A stretch of 64,000 nt of DNA from Nocardia aurea. GTDB taxonomy: Bacteria; Actinomycetota; Actinomycetes; Mycobacteriales; Mycobacteriaceae. The DNA lies in assembly GCF_003123685.1 (NCBI RefSeq), contig NZ_QCYJ01000084.1, positions 186,001 through 250,000 on the forward strand, in the 5' to 3' direction. The notes under the pieces are model-generated. The model saw nothing but the letters and a program-made list of their open reading frames with translations, made no database searches and was not told the DNA's origin. How positions within the stretch are numbered: the first letter of the stretch is position 1; the number at the start of each line of letters is the position of its first letter. Below, piece after piece: positions 56,266 through 64,000 of this stretch. Made by a program: the position numbers and the translations under genes.

Positions 56266-59200
56266 TCACGTCGCGATCTGGGGCGCACGGACCGGTTCGG
56301 TGGGTTGCGCGTCGTCCGCGGCGACGGGATCCGCGCCGTCGCCGACGTAGGCCGCCCACAGGTCCCGGTAGGGGCCTTCCTCGGCGAGGAGGGCGGTGTG
56401 GGTGCCGACCTGGAGCAGTCCGCCCGCGCCGACCACGGCGACGAGGTCGGCGTTGGCGGCGGTGGCCAGTCGGTGGGCGACGACGATGGTGGTGCGGCCC
56501 GCGGTGAGCACGTCGACTGCGGCGCGGACCTTCGCCTCGGTCGCCAGATCGAGGGAGGCGGTCGCCTCGTCCAGGATCAGGATGTCGGGTTCGACGAGTT
56601 GGGCGCGGGCCAGTGCGAGCAGTTGACGTTGACCGGCCGACAGGCTTCGTCCGTGCTCGCCGATCGGCTGGTAGTACCCGTGTTCGAGGGCCGCGATCAT
56701 CTCGTGCGCGCCGACCGCCCGTGCCGCCCATTCGATATCGGCCGGTGTGGCGTCGGGTTTGCCATAGGCGATGGCGGTGCGCACGGTGTCGCCGAACAGG
56801 AACGGTTCCTGCGGGACGACACCGAGTCGCTTGCGGAAATCGCGTAATCGATAGCGCCGCAGGTCGATTCCGTCCACCAGCACCGAGCCCGCGGTGGGAT
56901 CGTAGAAACGCGCGATCAGTTTGACGAGGGTGGATTTGCCCGCGCCGGTCTCACCGACGAGCGCGACCGTGTGCCCGGCCGGGATGTGCAGGTCGACGCC
57001 GGTGAGCACCTCGGCCGAACCCGGCTCGTAGGCGAAACCGACGCCGCGCAATTCGATCTCGCCCTCGAGTTCGGTGACGGTGAGCGCCGCCTCTTCGTCG
57101 GGCGTCGTCTCCACGGTGCGAAACAGTTCGCCGAGCCGGTCGACACCGACCACGGCCTGCTGGTAGCTGTCGAAGACCTGCGACAGTTGCTGGATCGGCG
57201 CGAACAGCAGGTCGATGTAGAGCAGGAAGGCGATCAGGGTGCCCACGGTGATCACCTCGTCGCGGACCTGGTGCACGCCGACCGCGAGCACCGCGGCGGT
57301 GGCGCAGACCGACATCAGTTCGATGAGCGGGAAGAACACCGCCATCAACACCTGACTGCGCAGCCGGGCGGTGCGGTAGGACCAGGAACGTTCCTCGAAC
57401 TCGGCTTGGTTGCGCGCCTCGCGCCGGTAGGCCTGGGTCACCTCGATATTGTCGACGTTCTCCTGGAGGTAGGCGTTGACCGCGCTGACCCGTTCGCGCG
57501 CCAGGTTGTAGGCGGGAATGGAGGCGCGACGGAACAGCACCGTCGCCACCGCGAGCAGCGGCAGCAGCGCGAGCACCACGGGAGCGAGGCCCGCGTCGAC
57601 GACCAGCAGTGCGACCACGACACCGCCGATGGTGAGACTGCTGGTGAGCGCCGTCGCCAGACCGGTTTGCAGGAAGGCGGACAGTCCGTCGACGTCGGTC
57701 GTCATCCTGGTCATGATCCGGCCACCGAGTTCGCGCTCGTAGTAGCGCAGCCCGAGTCGTTGCAGGTGGGCGAAGGTTTTGACGCGCAGTCCGAACAGCA
57801 GCCGTTCGCCCGCGCGACCCGCGACGCGCACCTGGGCGATGGTGAGCAGCCAGTCCACCGCCGTGACGAGCAGGGCCAGCGCGGCGGCCGTGATCAACAC
57901 GTTCCTGGCCCCGGCCAGTACACCGTGGTCGATGCCGTAGCGGACCAGGAACGGGATCAGGATCTGCGCCACCGCGTCCAGGGCGACGAGTCCGAGCCCG
58001 GCCAGCAGCGGCCAGCGGAACGGGCGAAGCAGTCTGGCCAGTGAGAACTGCGGATCGGGTGTGTGAGAGAAGGATTCGGGGACGTCGGGTTCGCCGCGCA
58101 GCGGTGGCAGTCGGTCGATCTGCGCCTGCACGTCACCGCTCGGCGGCGCGGCGGCCATCATGCCGCCGCCCGCGCCCGCCCTGCCGATTCCGGCCGGTGC
58201 GCCCGCGGCGCGCTGGGCGAAGGCCGTCGCCGCCTGTTCGAGCGCGCGGGTGGCCGAATCGTCGTCGGATTGGGTGGGTTCCACCCACAGCACCGCGGTC
58301 GGCTGCCGGGTGTCGGCGCCGTGGTCGACGCCGATTCCGGTCACCTCGGGCGGGGTGAACAGCGCGTGGAAGAGTTCGCCGGAGTCGCGCAGTTGTTCGA
58401 GGGTGCCGGATTCGGCGATGCGTCCGCCATCGAGTACCGCGACCCGGTCGGCCAGGGCGAGCGTCGAGATGCGGTGCGCGACGACGATCGTGGTCCGGCG
58501 GCGTACCTCGGCGGCGATCCTGGCGAAGATCTGCTCCTCGACCCTGGCGTCGATGGCCGAGGTGGCGTCGTCGAGGACGAGTACGGGCGCGTCGGTGAGC
58601 AGCGCGCGCGCCAGGGCGATGCGCTGACGTTGTCCGCCTGACAGTCGTTGGCCGCGTTCGCCGATCCTGGTGTCGAGACCCTCGGGGAGGGCGCGGACGA
58701 ATTCGTCGGCGGCGGCGAGATACAGGGCGTGCCAGACGCGCTCGTCGTCGGCGTCGGGATCACCGTAGGCGACATTGGCGCGCACGCTGTCGGCCATCAG
58801 ATGGGTGTCCTCGAACACCATGGCGACCCGGGAGCGCACATCCGGCAGTCGCTCGATATCGGTGCCGTCGAACAGGACTGCGCCCTCGTCCGGTGTGAAC
58901 AGTCGCGGCACCAGGTGGACCAGGGTGGATTTTCCGCTGCCCGCCCCGCCGGCGAGCGCGACGGTGCTGCCGGACGCGATCGACAGGTCGAGCCCGTCGA
59001 GGACGGTCGTGGTGCCGAAAGCGAAGCGCACGCCGCGGAATTCGATCGCGGGCGGCCCGGTGTTCGGCGTGGTCGCGGCCTGCGGTTCCGATGGCGGCAA
59101 CGGCGCCTCGATCACCTCGCGCACCCGGTCCAGCGAGGCCCGGCCCTGCTGGCTCACGCTGAGCAGCATGGAGAACTGCCGAATCGGGCTGACGAAGGTG

Positions 59201-60069
59201 CCGAGGTAGGTCATGAAGGCGAGGAAGGTGCCGAGCGAGACCGTCTGGTTGAGCGCGAGCAGTCCGCCCGCGATCAGGATCAGCGCCTGCCCTATCGCGG
59301 GCACGGTCTGCATGGCCGGGGTGAATCGGCTGGTGATCCGGGTGACGCGCATCCTGGACCGGTACAGATCGCGCGCCGCGGCGGTGAGTCCGGCGAGTTC
59401 GTGCTGCTCCTGACCGAATCCCTTCACCACGCGCACACCCGCGACGGCCGCTTCGACCCGCATGGCGACTTCGGCGGCCTCGGCCTGGGTGTCCCAGTTG
59501 GCCGGGAACAGTTCGCGCTGACTGCGTCTGGTGATGATCCACAGCGCCGGGACGACGAGCAGGGCGATCACGGTGAGCGGTGGTGACATCACCGCCATCA
59601 GCACCAGCGCCGCGATCAGCAGCGCGACATTGCCGAAGACGATCGGAATCAGTTGCAGGAACATCTGGATCAGCGTCACGTCGGTGATGGCGCGACTGAC
59701 CACCTGCCCGGTTCGCAGTTCGGCTTGCGCGCGACCGTCCAGACGCAGCAACGCCGCGAACACGTCGCGGCGCAGGTCGTGCTGGACCCCGAGCGAGAGC
59801 TGCGAGGAGCTCACGCGGCGGAGGAACGATGCGCCGAAGCGCACCAGCCCGATACAGAGCAGCAGCAGCGACCACGGCAGGACCGAGGCCGCGGTGGTGG
59901 TCAGGGTGTCGACCACGTGGCGGACGATGAGCGGCAGCGACGCGGTGAGCAGCGCCGCGCCGAGCGCACCGACCACCGCCGCCGCCACCAGGCGCGGATG
60001 CGCCAGGCAGCGGCGGGCGAGGTAGCGCAGCCATCCGGTATCGGTGGACGCGTCGGTTCCGGTGCTCAT
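56266..60069 (-). CDS. Full-length ABC exporter (two TMD-NBD units fused)
   Basis: A 1267-aa single-chain exporter: TMD1 (1-310), NBD1 (350-580), TMD2 (640-940), NBD2 (990-1240). NBD1 has Walker A GGAGSGKST (about 376), LSGGQRQR (476) and Walker B LVLDDATSAID, with Asp in place of the catalytic Glu. NBD2 has GETGAGKST (1041), LSAGQRQL (1143) and LILDEATASLD (1168). The degenerate Walker B of NBD1 faces the altered LSAGQ of NBD2, giving one dead and one live ATP site. It resembles Rv0194-type multidrug exporters. Its ATG overlaps the LLM stop by 4 bp, so it is the last gene of the sulfonate-type operon. Confidence 0.94.
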   Translation of the reverse strand: MSTGTDASTDTGWLRYLARRCLAHPRLVAAAVVGALGAALLTASLPLIVRHVVDTLTTTAASVLPWSLLLLCIGLVRFGASFLRRVSSSQLSLGVQHDLRRDVFAALLRLDGRAQAELRTGQVVSRAITDVTLIQMFLQLIPIVFGNVALLIAALVLMAVMSPPLTVIALLVVPALWIITRRSQRELFPANWDTQAEAAEVAMRVEAAVAGVRVVKGFGQEQHELAGLTAAARDLYRSRMRVTRITSRFTPAMQTVPAIGQALILIAGGLLALNQTVSLGTFLAFMTYLGTFVSPIRQFSMLLSVSQQGRASLDRVREVIEAPLPPSEPQAATTPNTGPPAIEFRGVRFAFGTTTVLDGLDLSIASGSTVALAGGAGSGKSTLVHLVPRLFTPDEGAVLFDGTDIERLPDVRSRVAMVFEDTHLMADSVRANVAYGDPDADDERVWHALYLAAADEFVRALPEGLDTRIGERGQRLSGGQRQRIALARALLTDAPVLVLDDATSAIDARVEEQIFARIAAEVRRRTTIVVAHRISTLALADRVAVLDGGRIAESGTLEQLRDSGELFHALFTPPEVTGIGVDHGADTRQPTAVLWVEPTQSDDDSATRALEQAATAFAQRAAGAPAGIGRAGAGGGMMAAAPPSGDVQAQIDRLPPLRGEPDVPESFSHTPDPQFSLARLLRPFRWPLLAGLGLVALDAVAQILIPFLVRYGIDHGVLAGARNVLITAAALALLVTAVDWLLTIAQVRVAGRAGERLLFGLRVKTFAHLQRLGLRYYERELGGRIMTRMTTDVDGLSAFLQTGLATALTSSLTIGGVVVALLVVDAGLAPVVLALLPLLAVATVLFRRASIPAYNLARERVSAVNAYLQENVDNIEVTQAYRREARNQAEFEERSWSYRTARLRSQVLMAVFFPLIELMSVCATAAVLAVGVHQVRDEVITVGTLIAFLLYIDLLFAPIQQLSQVFDSYQQAVVGVDRLGELFRTVETTPDEEAALTVTELEGEIELRGVGFAYEPGSAEVLTGVDLHIPAGHTVALVGETGAGKSTLVKLIARFYDPTAGSVLVDGIDLRRYRLRDFRKRLGVVPQEPFLFGDTVRTAIAYGKPDATPADIEWAARAVGAHEMIAALEHGYYQPIGEHGRSLSAGQRQLLALARAQLVEPDILILDEATASLDLATEAKVRAAVDVLTAGRTTIVVAHRLATAANADLVAVVGAGGLLQVGTHTALLAEEGPYRDLWAAYVGDGADPVAADDAQPTEPVRAPQIAT

Positions 60070-61421
60070 CGGGCGGTCACGAGCGCGCCCGCCGCGTCGA
60101 ACTGGTTGACCGGCCGTGCCAGGCCGTAGTGGCCGCGCAGGGTGGTCTCGGTGTATTCGGTGCGGAACAGGCCGCGCTCCTGCAGGATCGGCACCACCTG
60201 GTCGACGAAACGTTCCAGGCCCGAGGGCAGTACCGCGGGCATGATGTTGAATCCGTCGGCCGCGCCGCGCGCGAACCAGTCCTCGATGGTGTCGGCGACC
60301 TGGACCGGGGTGCCCGCGAAGGTGCGGTGCCCACGTCCGCCGCCCAGTCGCGCGATCAGCTCACGCACGGTCAGCCGTTCGCGCCTGGCCAGGTTCACGA
60401 TCAGGGTGAAGCGGCTCTTGGCGCCCTCGATCTCGTCCTCGGAGGGCAGGTCGGCGGGCAGTTCGCTGTCCAGGTCCAGTGCCTCGAGCGGGAGATCGAA
60501 ACGTTCGGCCAGCTGGCGGTGCGCGTATTCCGGTGAGATCAGCCGCGCCAGTTCAGCATCCAATGCGCGGGCCTCCTGCTCGGTATCACCTATGACAGGC
60601 ACGATACCCGGCAGAATCTTGACGCTGTCAGGATCCCTGCCGACCGCGCGGGTGCGCTCCTTGAGGTCGGTGTAGAAGGCCAGGGCGTCCTCCAGCGTCT
60701 GCTGGGCGGTGAACACCGCCTCGGCGTAGCGGGCGGCGAAATCCTTGCCGTCTTCCGAGGAACCCGCCTGGACCAGCAGCGGATAGCCCTGCGGCGAGCG
60801 CGGCACGTTCAGCGGACCGTCGATCTTGAAGAATTCGCCGTGGTGATCGATCTTGCGGACTTTCTCCGCGTCGGCGTGAATACCGAGTGCCTTGTCTGCG
60901 ATGACCGCGTCGTCGGACCAGCTGTCCCACAATTTCGTGGAGACGTCGACGAATTCGGCGGCCTTCTCGTAGCGCAGCCGATGGTCGGGGGTGTCGTCGA
61001 GTCCGAAATTGCGTGCCGCGTCCGCACCGGCGGTGGTGACGATATTCCAGCCCGCGCGGCCCTTGCTCACCCAGTCCACCGAGGCGAATCGGCGTGCGAG
61101 GTTGTAGGGATCGTTGTAGCTGGTGGAGGCGGTGGCGATCAGCCCGATGCGACTGGTCTGCACGGCGACCGCGGTCAGGATGACCGTCGGCTCCAATTTG
61201 CCCCCGGGCCTGCGACCCGGGTCGCCCATCAGCACCGGGGAGTCGGCGAAGAAGATCGAATCGAGTTTGCCGCGTTCGGCGGTGCGCGCCAATTCGACGA
61301 AGTAGTCGATATCGACGTGGGCGTGCGGGTCGCTCTCCGGCAACCGCCAGGCCGCCTCGTGATGGCCCACCGACATCAGGAAGGCGTTGAGGTGGAGTTG
61401 TCTGCCGTTCTGGCGGGACAT
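60066..61421 (-). CDS. LLM-class flavin monooxygenase (NtaA/SnaA/DszA type)
   Basis: A 451-aa FMN-dependent monooxygenase of the nitrilotriacetate/DszA group. It has LHLNAFLMSVGHHEAAWRLP, FFADSPVLMGDPGRRPGGKLEP, ATASTSYNDPYNLARRFASVDWVSKGRAGWNIVTT and PLLVQAGSSEDGKDFAARYAEAVFTAQQT. Enzymes here oxidise sulfonates, sulfones or aminopolycarboxylates with reduced FMN from a separate reductase, which is not in this window. It is 13 bp downstream of the transporter ATPase and overlaps the exporter gene by 4 bp. Confidence 0.92.
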   Translation of the reverse strand: MSRQNGRQLHLNAFLMSVGHHEAAWRLPESDPHAHVDIDYFVELARTAERGKLDSIFFADSPVLMGDPGRRPGGKLEPTVILTAVAVQTSRIGLIATASTSYNDPYNLARRFASVDWVSKGRAGWNIVTTAGADAARNFGLDDTPDHRLRYEKAAEFVDVSTKLWDSWSDDAVIADKALGIHADAEKVRKIDHHGEFFKIDGPLNVPRSPQGYPLLVQAGSSEDGKDFAARYAEAVFTAQQTLEDALAFYTDLKERTRAVGRDPDSVKILPGIVPVIGDTEQEARALDAELARLISPEYAHRQLAERFDLPLEALDLDSELPADLPSEDEIEGAKSRFTLIVNLARRERLTVRELIARLGGGRGHRTFAGTPVQVADTIEDWFARGAADGFNIMPAVLPSGLERFVDQVVPILQERGLFRTEYTETTLRGHYGLARPVNQFDAAGALVTAR

Positions 61422-61434
61422 ATTTCGGTTCCTT

Positions 61435-62175
61435 TCACACGGCTGCCGGGGCGACGCCCAGCGAAGTGAGCAGGGTGCGGCGAATGCGCTGGAATTCCGG
61501 AAGGCTCGGATCGCGTCTGCCGGACAGGTCGACCGGGAGGTCGACCGAGATGCGGCCCTCGTCCAGGACGAGCACCCGTTCGGCCAGGGTGATCGCCTCG
61601 TCGACGTCGTGGGTGACCAGCAACACCGTCGGCGTGTGCCGCCGGACGAGTTCGCGCAGCAGTTCGTGCATCTTGATGCGGGTGAGGGCGTCCAGCGCGC
61701 CGAAGGGTTCGTCGGCGAGCAGCAGATCCGGTTCGCCGACCAGCGCGCGGGCCAGCGAGACCCGTTGCTGCTCACCGCCGGAGAGTTCGTTGGGCCACGC
61801 CCGTTCCCGCCCGGCCAGCCCCACTTCGGTGAGTGTGCGCACCGCCGCCGCGCGCTGGGAGCGCGGCTGACCGTAGAGCACGTTCGCCAGCACGCGCTGC
61901 CAGGGCAGCAGGCGCGAATCCTGGAACACCACGGAGGTCTTCGCCGGGACGCTGAGCTGTCCCGAACCCTCAACGTCGTAGTCGAGTCCGGCCAGCGCGC
62001 GCAGCAGCGTGCTCTTACCGGAACCGCTGCGGCCGAGCAATGCGACGAACTGACCGGCCGGAATCTGAATGGTCAGGTCGTCGAGCACGGTGCGGTCGCC
62101 GAAGCGGCGGCTCAAATTCCGCACCCGCACGCCGAGCCCGCGGTCGGCGGTCAACCCGCGATCGTCCGTCGCCAC
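61435..62175 (-). CDS. ssuB: ABC transporter ATPase, SsuB-like
   Basis: A 246-aa nitrate/sulfonate-type ATPase. Walker A is GRSGSGKST (about 50), the Q loop VVFQDSRLLPWQRVLANVLYG, signature LSGGEQQRVSLARAL, Walker B LLLADEPFGALDALTR and H loop LLVTHDVDEA. GTG 62175 was chosen because GGAAGGTG lies just upstream; TTG 62154 is an alternative. The start overlaps the permease by 25 bp. It energises uptake of an organosulfur compound. Confidence 0.92.
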   Translation of the reverse strand: MATDDRGLTADRGLGVRVRNLSRRFGDRTVLDDLTIQIPAGQFVALLGRSGSGKSTLLRALAGLDYDVEGSGQLSVPAKTSVVFQDSRLLPWQRVLANVLYGQPRSQRAAAVRTLTEVGLAGRERAWPNELSGGEQQRVSLARALVGEPDLLLADEPFGALDALTRIKMHELLRELVRRHTPTVLLVTHDVDEAITLAERVLVLDEGRISVDLPVDLSGRRDPSLPEFQRIRRTLLTSLGVAPAAV

Positions 62176-63002
62176 GACAGCACCTTCCGCTCGAGCAGGC
62201 GGATCCCCGCGTCCGACACCAGGCCGAAGGCGCCGTAAACCACCAGGCCGACGAGGATGACGTCGGCCTGACCGTAGTTCTGGGCGTTGGTCATCATCTT
62301 GCCCAAGCCGTCGATGGCGTTCACCGACTCGACCGCGATCAGCACCAGCCACGCTCCGGTCACCGAAAGGCGAAGTCCGAGAAAGAATCCGGGTAGGGAG
62401 CCGGGAATGACGACGCGTCGCACGAAAGTGGCGCGCGAAACTCCCTGTACCTCGGACAGTTCCACGAAACGCTGATCGATGGTGGTGAGCGAGGCATGGG
62501 CCTGGATGTACATCGTGACGATGACGACGAGCGCGATGAGCACGATCTTGAACGATTCGCCGATGCCGAGCCACAGGATCATCAGCGGAATCAGGCCGAG
62601 GGTCGGGATAGCGCGCTTGACCTGCACGGGGCCGTCGACCAGTGCCTCGCCCAGCCGCGAGAGCCCCGCTATCAGCGCGAGCCCGGTGCCGATCGCGATC
62701 CCGATGCCGAGGCCGATTCCGGCCCGTTGCAGCGAGGCGGCGATATTCTCCAGCAGCGCGCCGTTGACCAGCAGATCCCAGCCGGTGGCGACGACATCCC
62801 ACGGGGCGGACAGTTTGCGTTCATCGATCAGGCCGAAATGCGTGCCCGCCACCCAGGCGGCGAGTATCAACACCACGCCGAGCAGGCGGGCGAACGGGAC
62901 CGGTTTGCGCAATCCGAGTCGGCGCAGTGGTCTGCGCTCGACGAATCCGTCGGAAACCGACGGTGCGGCGGCGACGGCCGGTCGGGTCAGGGCGATGGTC
63001 AT
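62151..63002 (-). CDS. ssuC: ABC permease, SsuC-like
   Basis: A 283-aa permease with about six helices. The ATPase-contact EAA loop is ELSEVQGVSRATFVRRVVIPGSLPGFFLGLRL. The N-terminus has a cytosolic arm before the first helix (LLGVVLILAAWVAGTHFGL). It resembles the SsuC/TauC family for sulfonates or taurine. It overlaps the binding-protein gene by 4 bp (ATGA). Confidence 0.92.
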   Translation of the reverse strand: MTIALTRPAVAAAPSVSDGFVERRPLRRLGLRKPVPFARLLGVVLILAAWVAGTHFGLIDERKLSAPWDVVATGWDLLVNGALLENIAASLQRAGIGLGIGIAIGTGLALIAGLSRLGEALVDGPVQVKRAIPTLGLIPLMILWLGIGESFKIVLIALVVIVTMYIQAHASLTTIDQRFVELSEVQGVSRATFVRRVVIPGSLPGFFLGLRLSVTGAWLVLIAVESVNAIDGLGKMMTNAQNYGQADVILVGLVVYGAFGLVSDAGIRLLERKVLSWRRTIAG

Positions 63003-64000
63003 TGCGCCTCCTGGGTCCGGTACGGGGCGGTCACCGCTTCGGCGGCGATATTCTCGAAGCGCCGGTCGAACAATTCGTCCGCATCGAAGGAATCTCCGAA
63101 GAATCCGGAGGCGGTCACCAGGTCGATCGTCTCCTGTTCCCAGGCGACGGCGGCATCCCAGTTGTTCGGGAAATAGGGGCGATCGGTCGTCTCCAGAATG
63201 CGTCTGCCGTCGTCGGGGCTGACTTCCTGATTACGCACGTAATACGCTTGGATCCATTCTTGGGGATGCTCCCACGCCCATACTTCGCCGCGCGCCCAGA
63301 AACGGACGAATTCGGTGACCGCGGCGAGTTTCGCCGAATCGCGCAGCACGGCGGTCGGGGCCCACAGCACGCTCAGCGCGTCCACGGCCTCGGTGCGCAC
63401 CGCGCCCGCGCCCTGGGCGGAGTACTTCTCCAGGTATTTGGTCAGCGTCGGCTCGCCGAGTGGGGCCACATCGATCTGACGGGCCTGTAGCGCGGTGAGG
63501 AACTGGGGGCTGTTGAGTTCGACCAGCTGGACGTCATCGAGATCGATGCCCGCCGCGCGCAGCGTGCGCAGCACCACCACGCCCTGGGCCTGGCCCGGGG
63601 AGAAGCCGATCTTCTTACCGCGCAGGTCTTGGACCGTTCTGATCGAGGAGCCCGGTGCGGTCGCGAGCTGGTAGTTCGCGGTTTTGCGCACCTTGACGCC
63701 GACGATCTTCGCGTCGAGTCCGGTGGCGTGCGCGTGGATCGGCGGTATGCCCGCGTTGGACGCCACGTCGACCGATCCGCCGCGGAACGCCTGGATGACG
63801 TCGGGGCCCGCCTGAACCGCGGGCCAGGAGGACACGGTGAACGGCAGTTTGCTCAGCTCACCCGAGGTCTCCAGAGCGACCCGCGCGGTGTTGACCGAGA
63901 TGTTGAGCGAGGTGCCCGGCGGCACCGAGGCCGGGAGCGGGGCGGACAGGTCGGCATCGCCACCCGAATCGCTCGCGCAGCCCGAGGCCAGTAATGTCGT
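62999..64000 (-). CDS. ssuA: Sulfonate-type ABC binding lipoprotein, SsuA-like (start beyond window)
   Basis: At least 333 residues of a substrate-binding protein, open at the window edge. The visible start TLLASGCASDSGGD has a lipobox (LASGC), so it is a lipoprotein. Then come LNISVNTARVALETSGELSKL, FRGGSVDVASNAGIPPIHAHATG, VQDLRGKKIGFSPGQAQGVVVLRTL and QARQIDVAPLGEPTLTKYL. This is the NMT1/SsuA fold. It heads a binding protein-permease-ATPase-monooxygenase operon. Confidence 0.93.
   Translation of the reverse strand, partial: TTLLASGCASDSGGDADLSAPLPASVPPGTSLNISVNTARVALETSGELSKLPFTVSSWPAVQAGPDVIQAFRGGSVDVASNAGIPPIHAHATGLDAKIVGVKVRKTANYQLATAPGSSIRTVQDLRGKKIGFSPGQAQGVVVLRTLRAAGIDLDDVQLVELNSPQFLTALQARQIDVAPLGEPTLTKYLEKYSAQGAGAVRTEAVDALSVLWAPTAVLRDSAKLAAVTEFVRFWARGEVWAWEHPQEWIQAYYVRNQEVSPDDGRRILETTDRPYFPNNWDAAVAWEQETIDLVTASGFFGDSFDADELFDRRFENIAAEAVTAPYRTQEAQ

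Noticed and set aside
56266..60069. Two separate half-transporter genes
   Set aside because: One continuous frame joins the two halves through an Ala/Gly-rich linker (about 590-640) with no stop, start or ribosome site at the junction.

Overview
The window comes from a GC-rich, mycolic-acid-type actinomycete, most like Nocardia or a close relative (Mycobacteriales). The evidence is a complete mce4-type steroid importer beside cholesterol side-chain catabolic genes (FadD19-, EchA19-, FadE26/FadE27-, FdxD- and Hsd4A-like), an antigen-85-like secreted esterase, and a purine/peptidase neighbourhood that follows the Mycobacterium tuberculosis Rv0772-Rv0807 order. Gene names rest on recalled family similarity; no database search was possible.

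Region 1 (1-21.2 kb) is a steroid uptake and side-chain degradation locus. A partial EchA19-like hydratase diverges from a FadD19-like sterol acyl-CoA ligase. Next come a thioesterase, a MarR regulator whose start codon overlaps that of a cytosolic AmiC-like binding protein, and an FAD monooxygenase/TetR pair with a mirror-symmetric double operator. FadE27- and FadE26-like dehydrogenases, a 3Fe-4S ferredoxin and an SDR lead into yrbE4A-yrbE4B-mce4A-F and two Mce-associated genes, nearly all translationally coupled. Four KstR-like boxes (AACnnGTT core) sit in the promoters of the catabolic and import genes. At three of them the last two bases of the box are the first two of a possible -10 hexamer.

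Region 2 (21.2-28.3 kb) has a PhoPR-like two-component system, otsA (trehalose-6-phosphate synthase), a 56-aa protein, an alpha/beta hydrolase, an orphan MbtH-like protein, tRNA-Thr(TGT), a HIT protein and a PH-domain protein.

Region 3 (28.5-56.1 kb) is a scattered purine cluster (purD, purB, purS-purQ, purL). Interspersed are an M23 peptidase, an AspB-like aminotransferase, TetR and MarR regulators, a second HIT protein, an Ag85-like esterase, a DUF2330 protein, oligopeptidase B, a DUF2334 protein, glutamate decarboxylase diverging from an M20 peptidase across twin palindromes, an MBL-fold hydrolase, an M18 aminopeptidase, an Imm51-like protein, a GT87-like glycosyltransferase, a YiaAB protein, a membrane alpha/beta hydrolase coupled to a CPBP protease, and a sterol-carrier-like protein. 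Many genes here look leaderless: TAnnnT, 6-7 nt, then the start codon.

Region 4 (56.3-64 kb, minus strand) is an alkanesulfonate-type operon: lipoprotein binding protein, permease, ATPase and LLM flavin monooxygenase, overlapping by 4 nt with a single-chain 1267-aa ABC exporter.

The least-explained structure is a repeat present four times (21.2, 30.0, 45.4 and 48.7 kb), always just downstream of a gene and in that gene's orientation. It consists of a terminator-like hairpin, a palindrome with perfect 21-bp arms, and a GC-rich tail unit. In one copy the upstream glycosyltransferase reads into the repeat and gains about 55 C-terminal residues from it.
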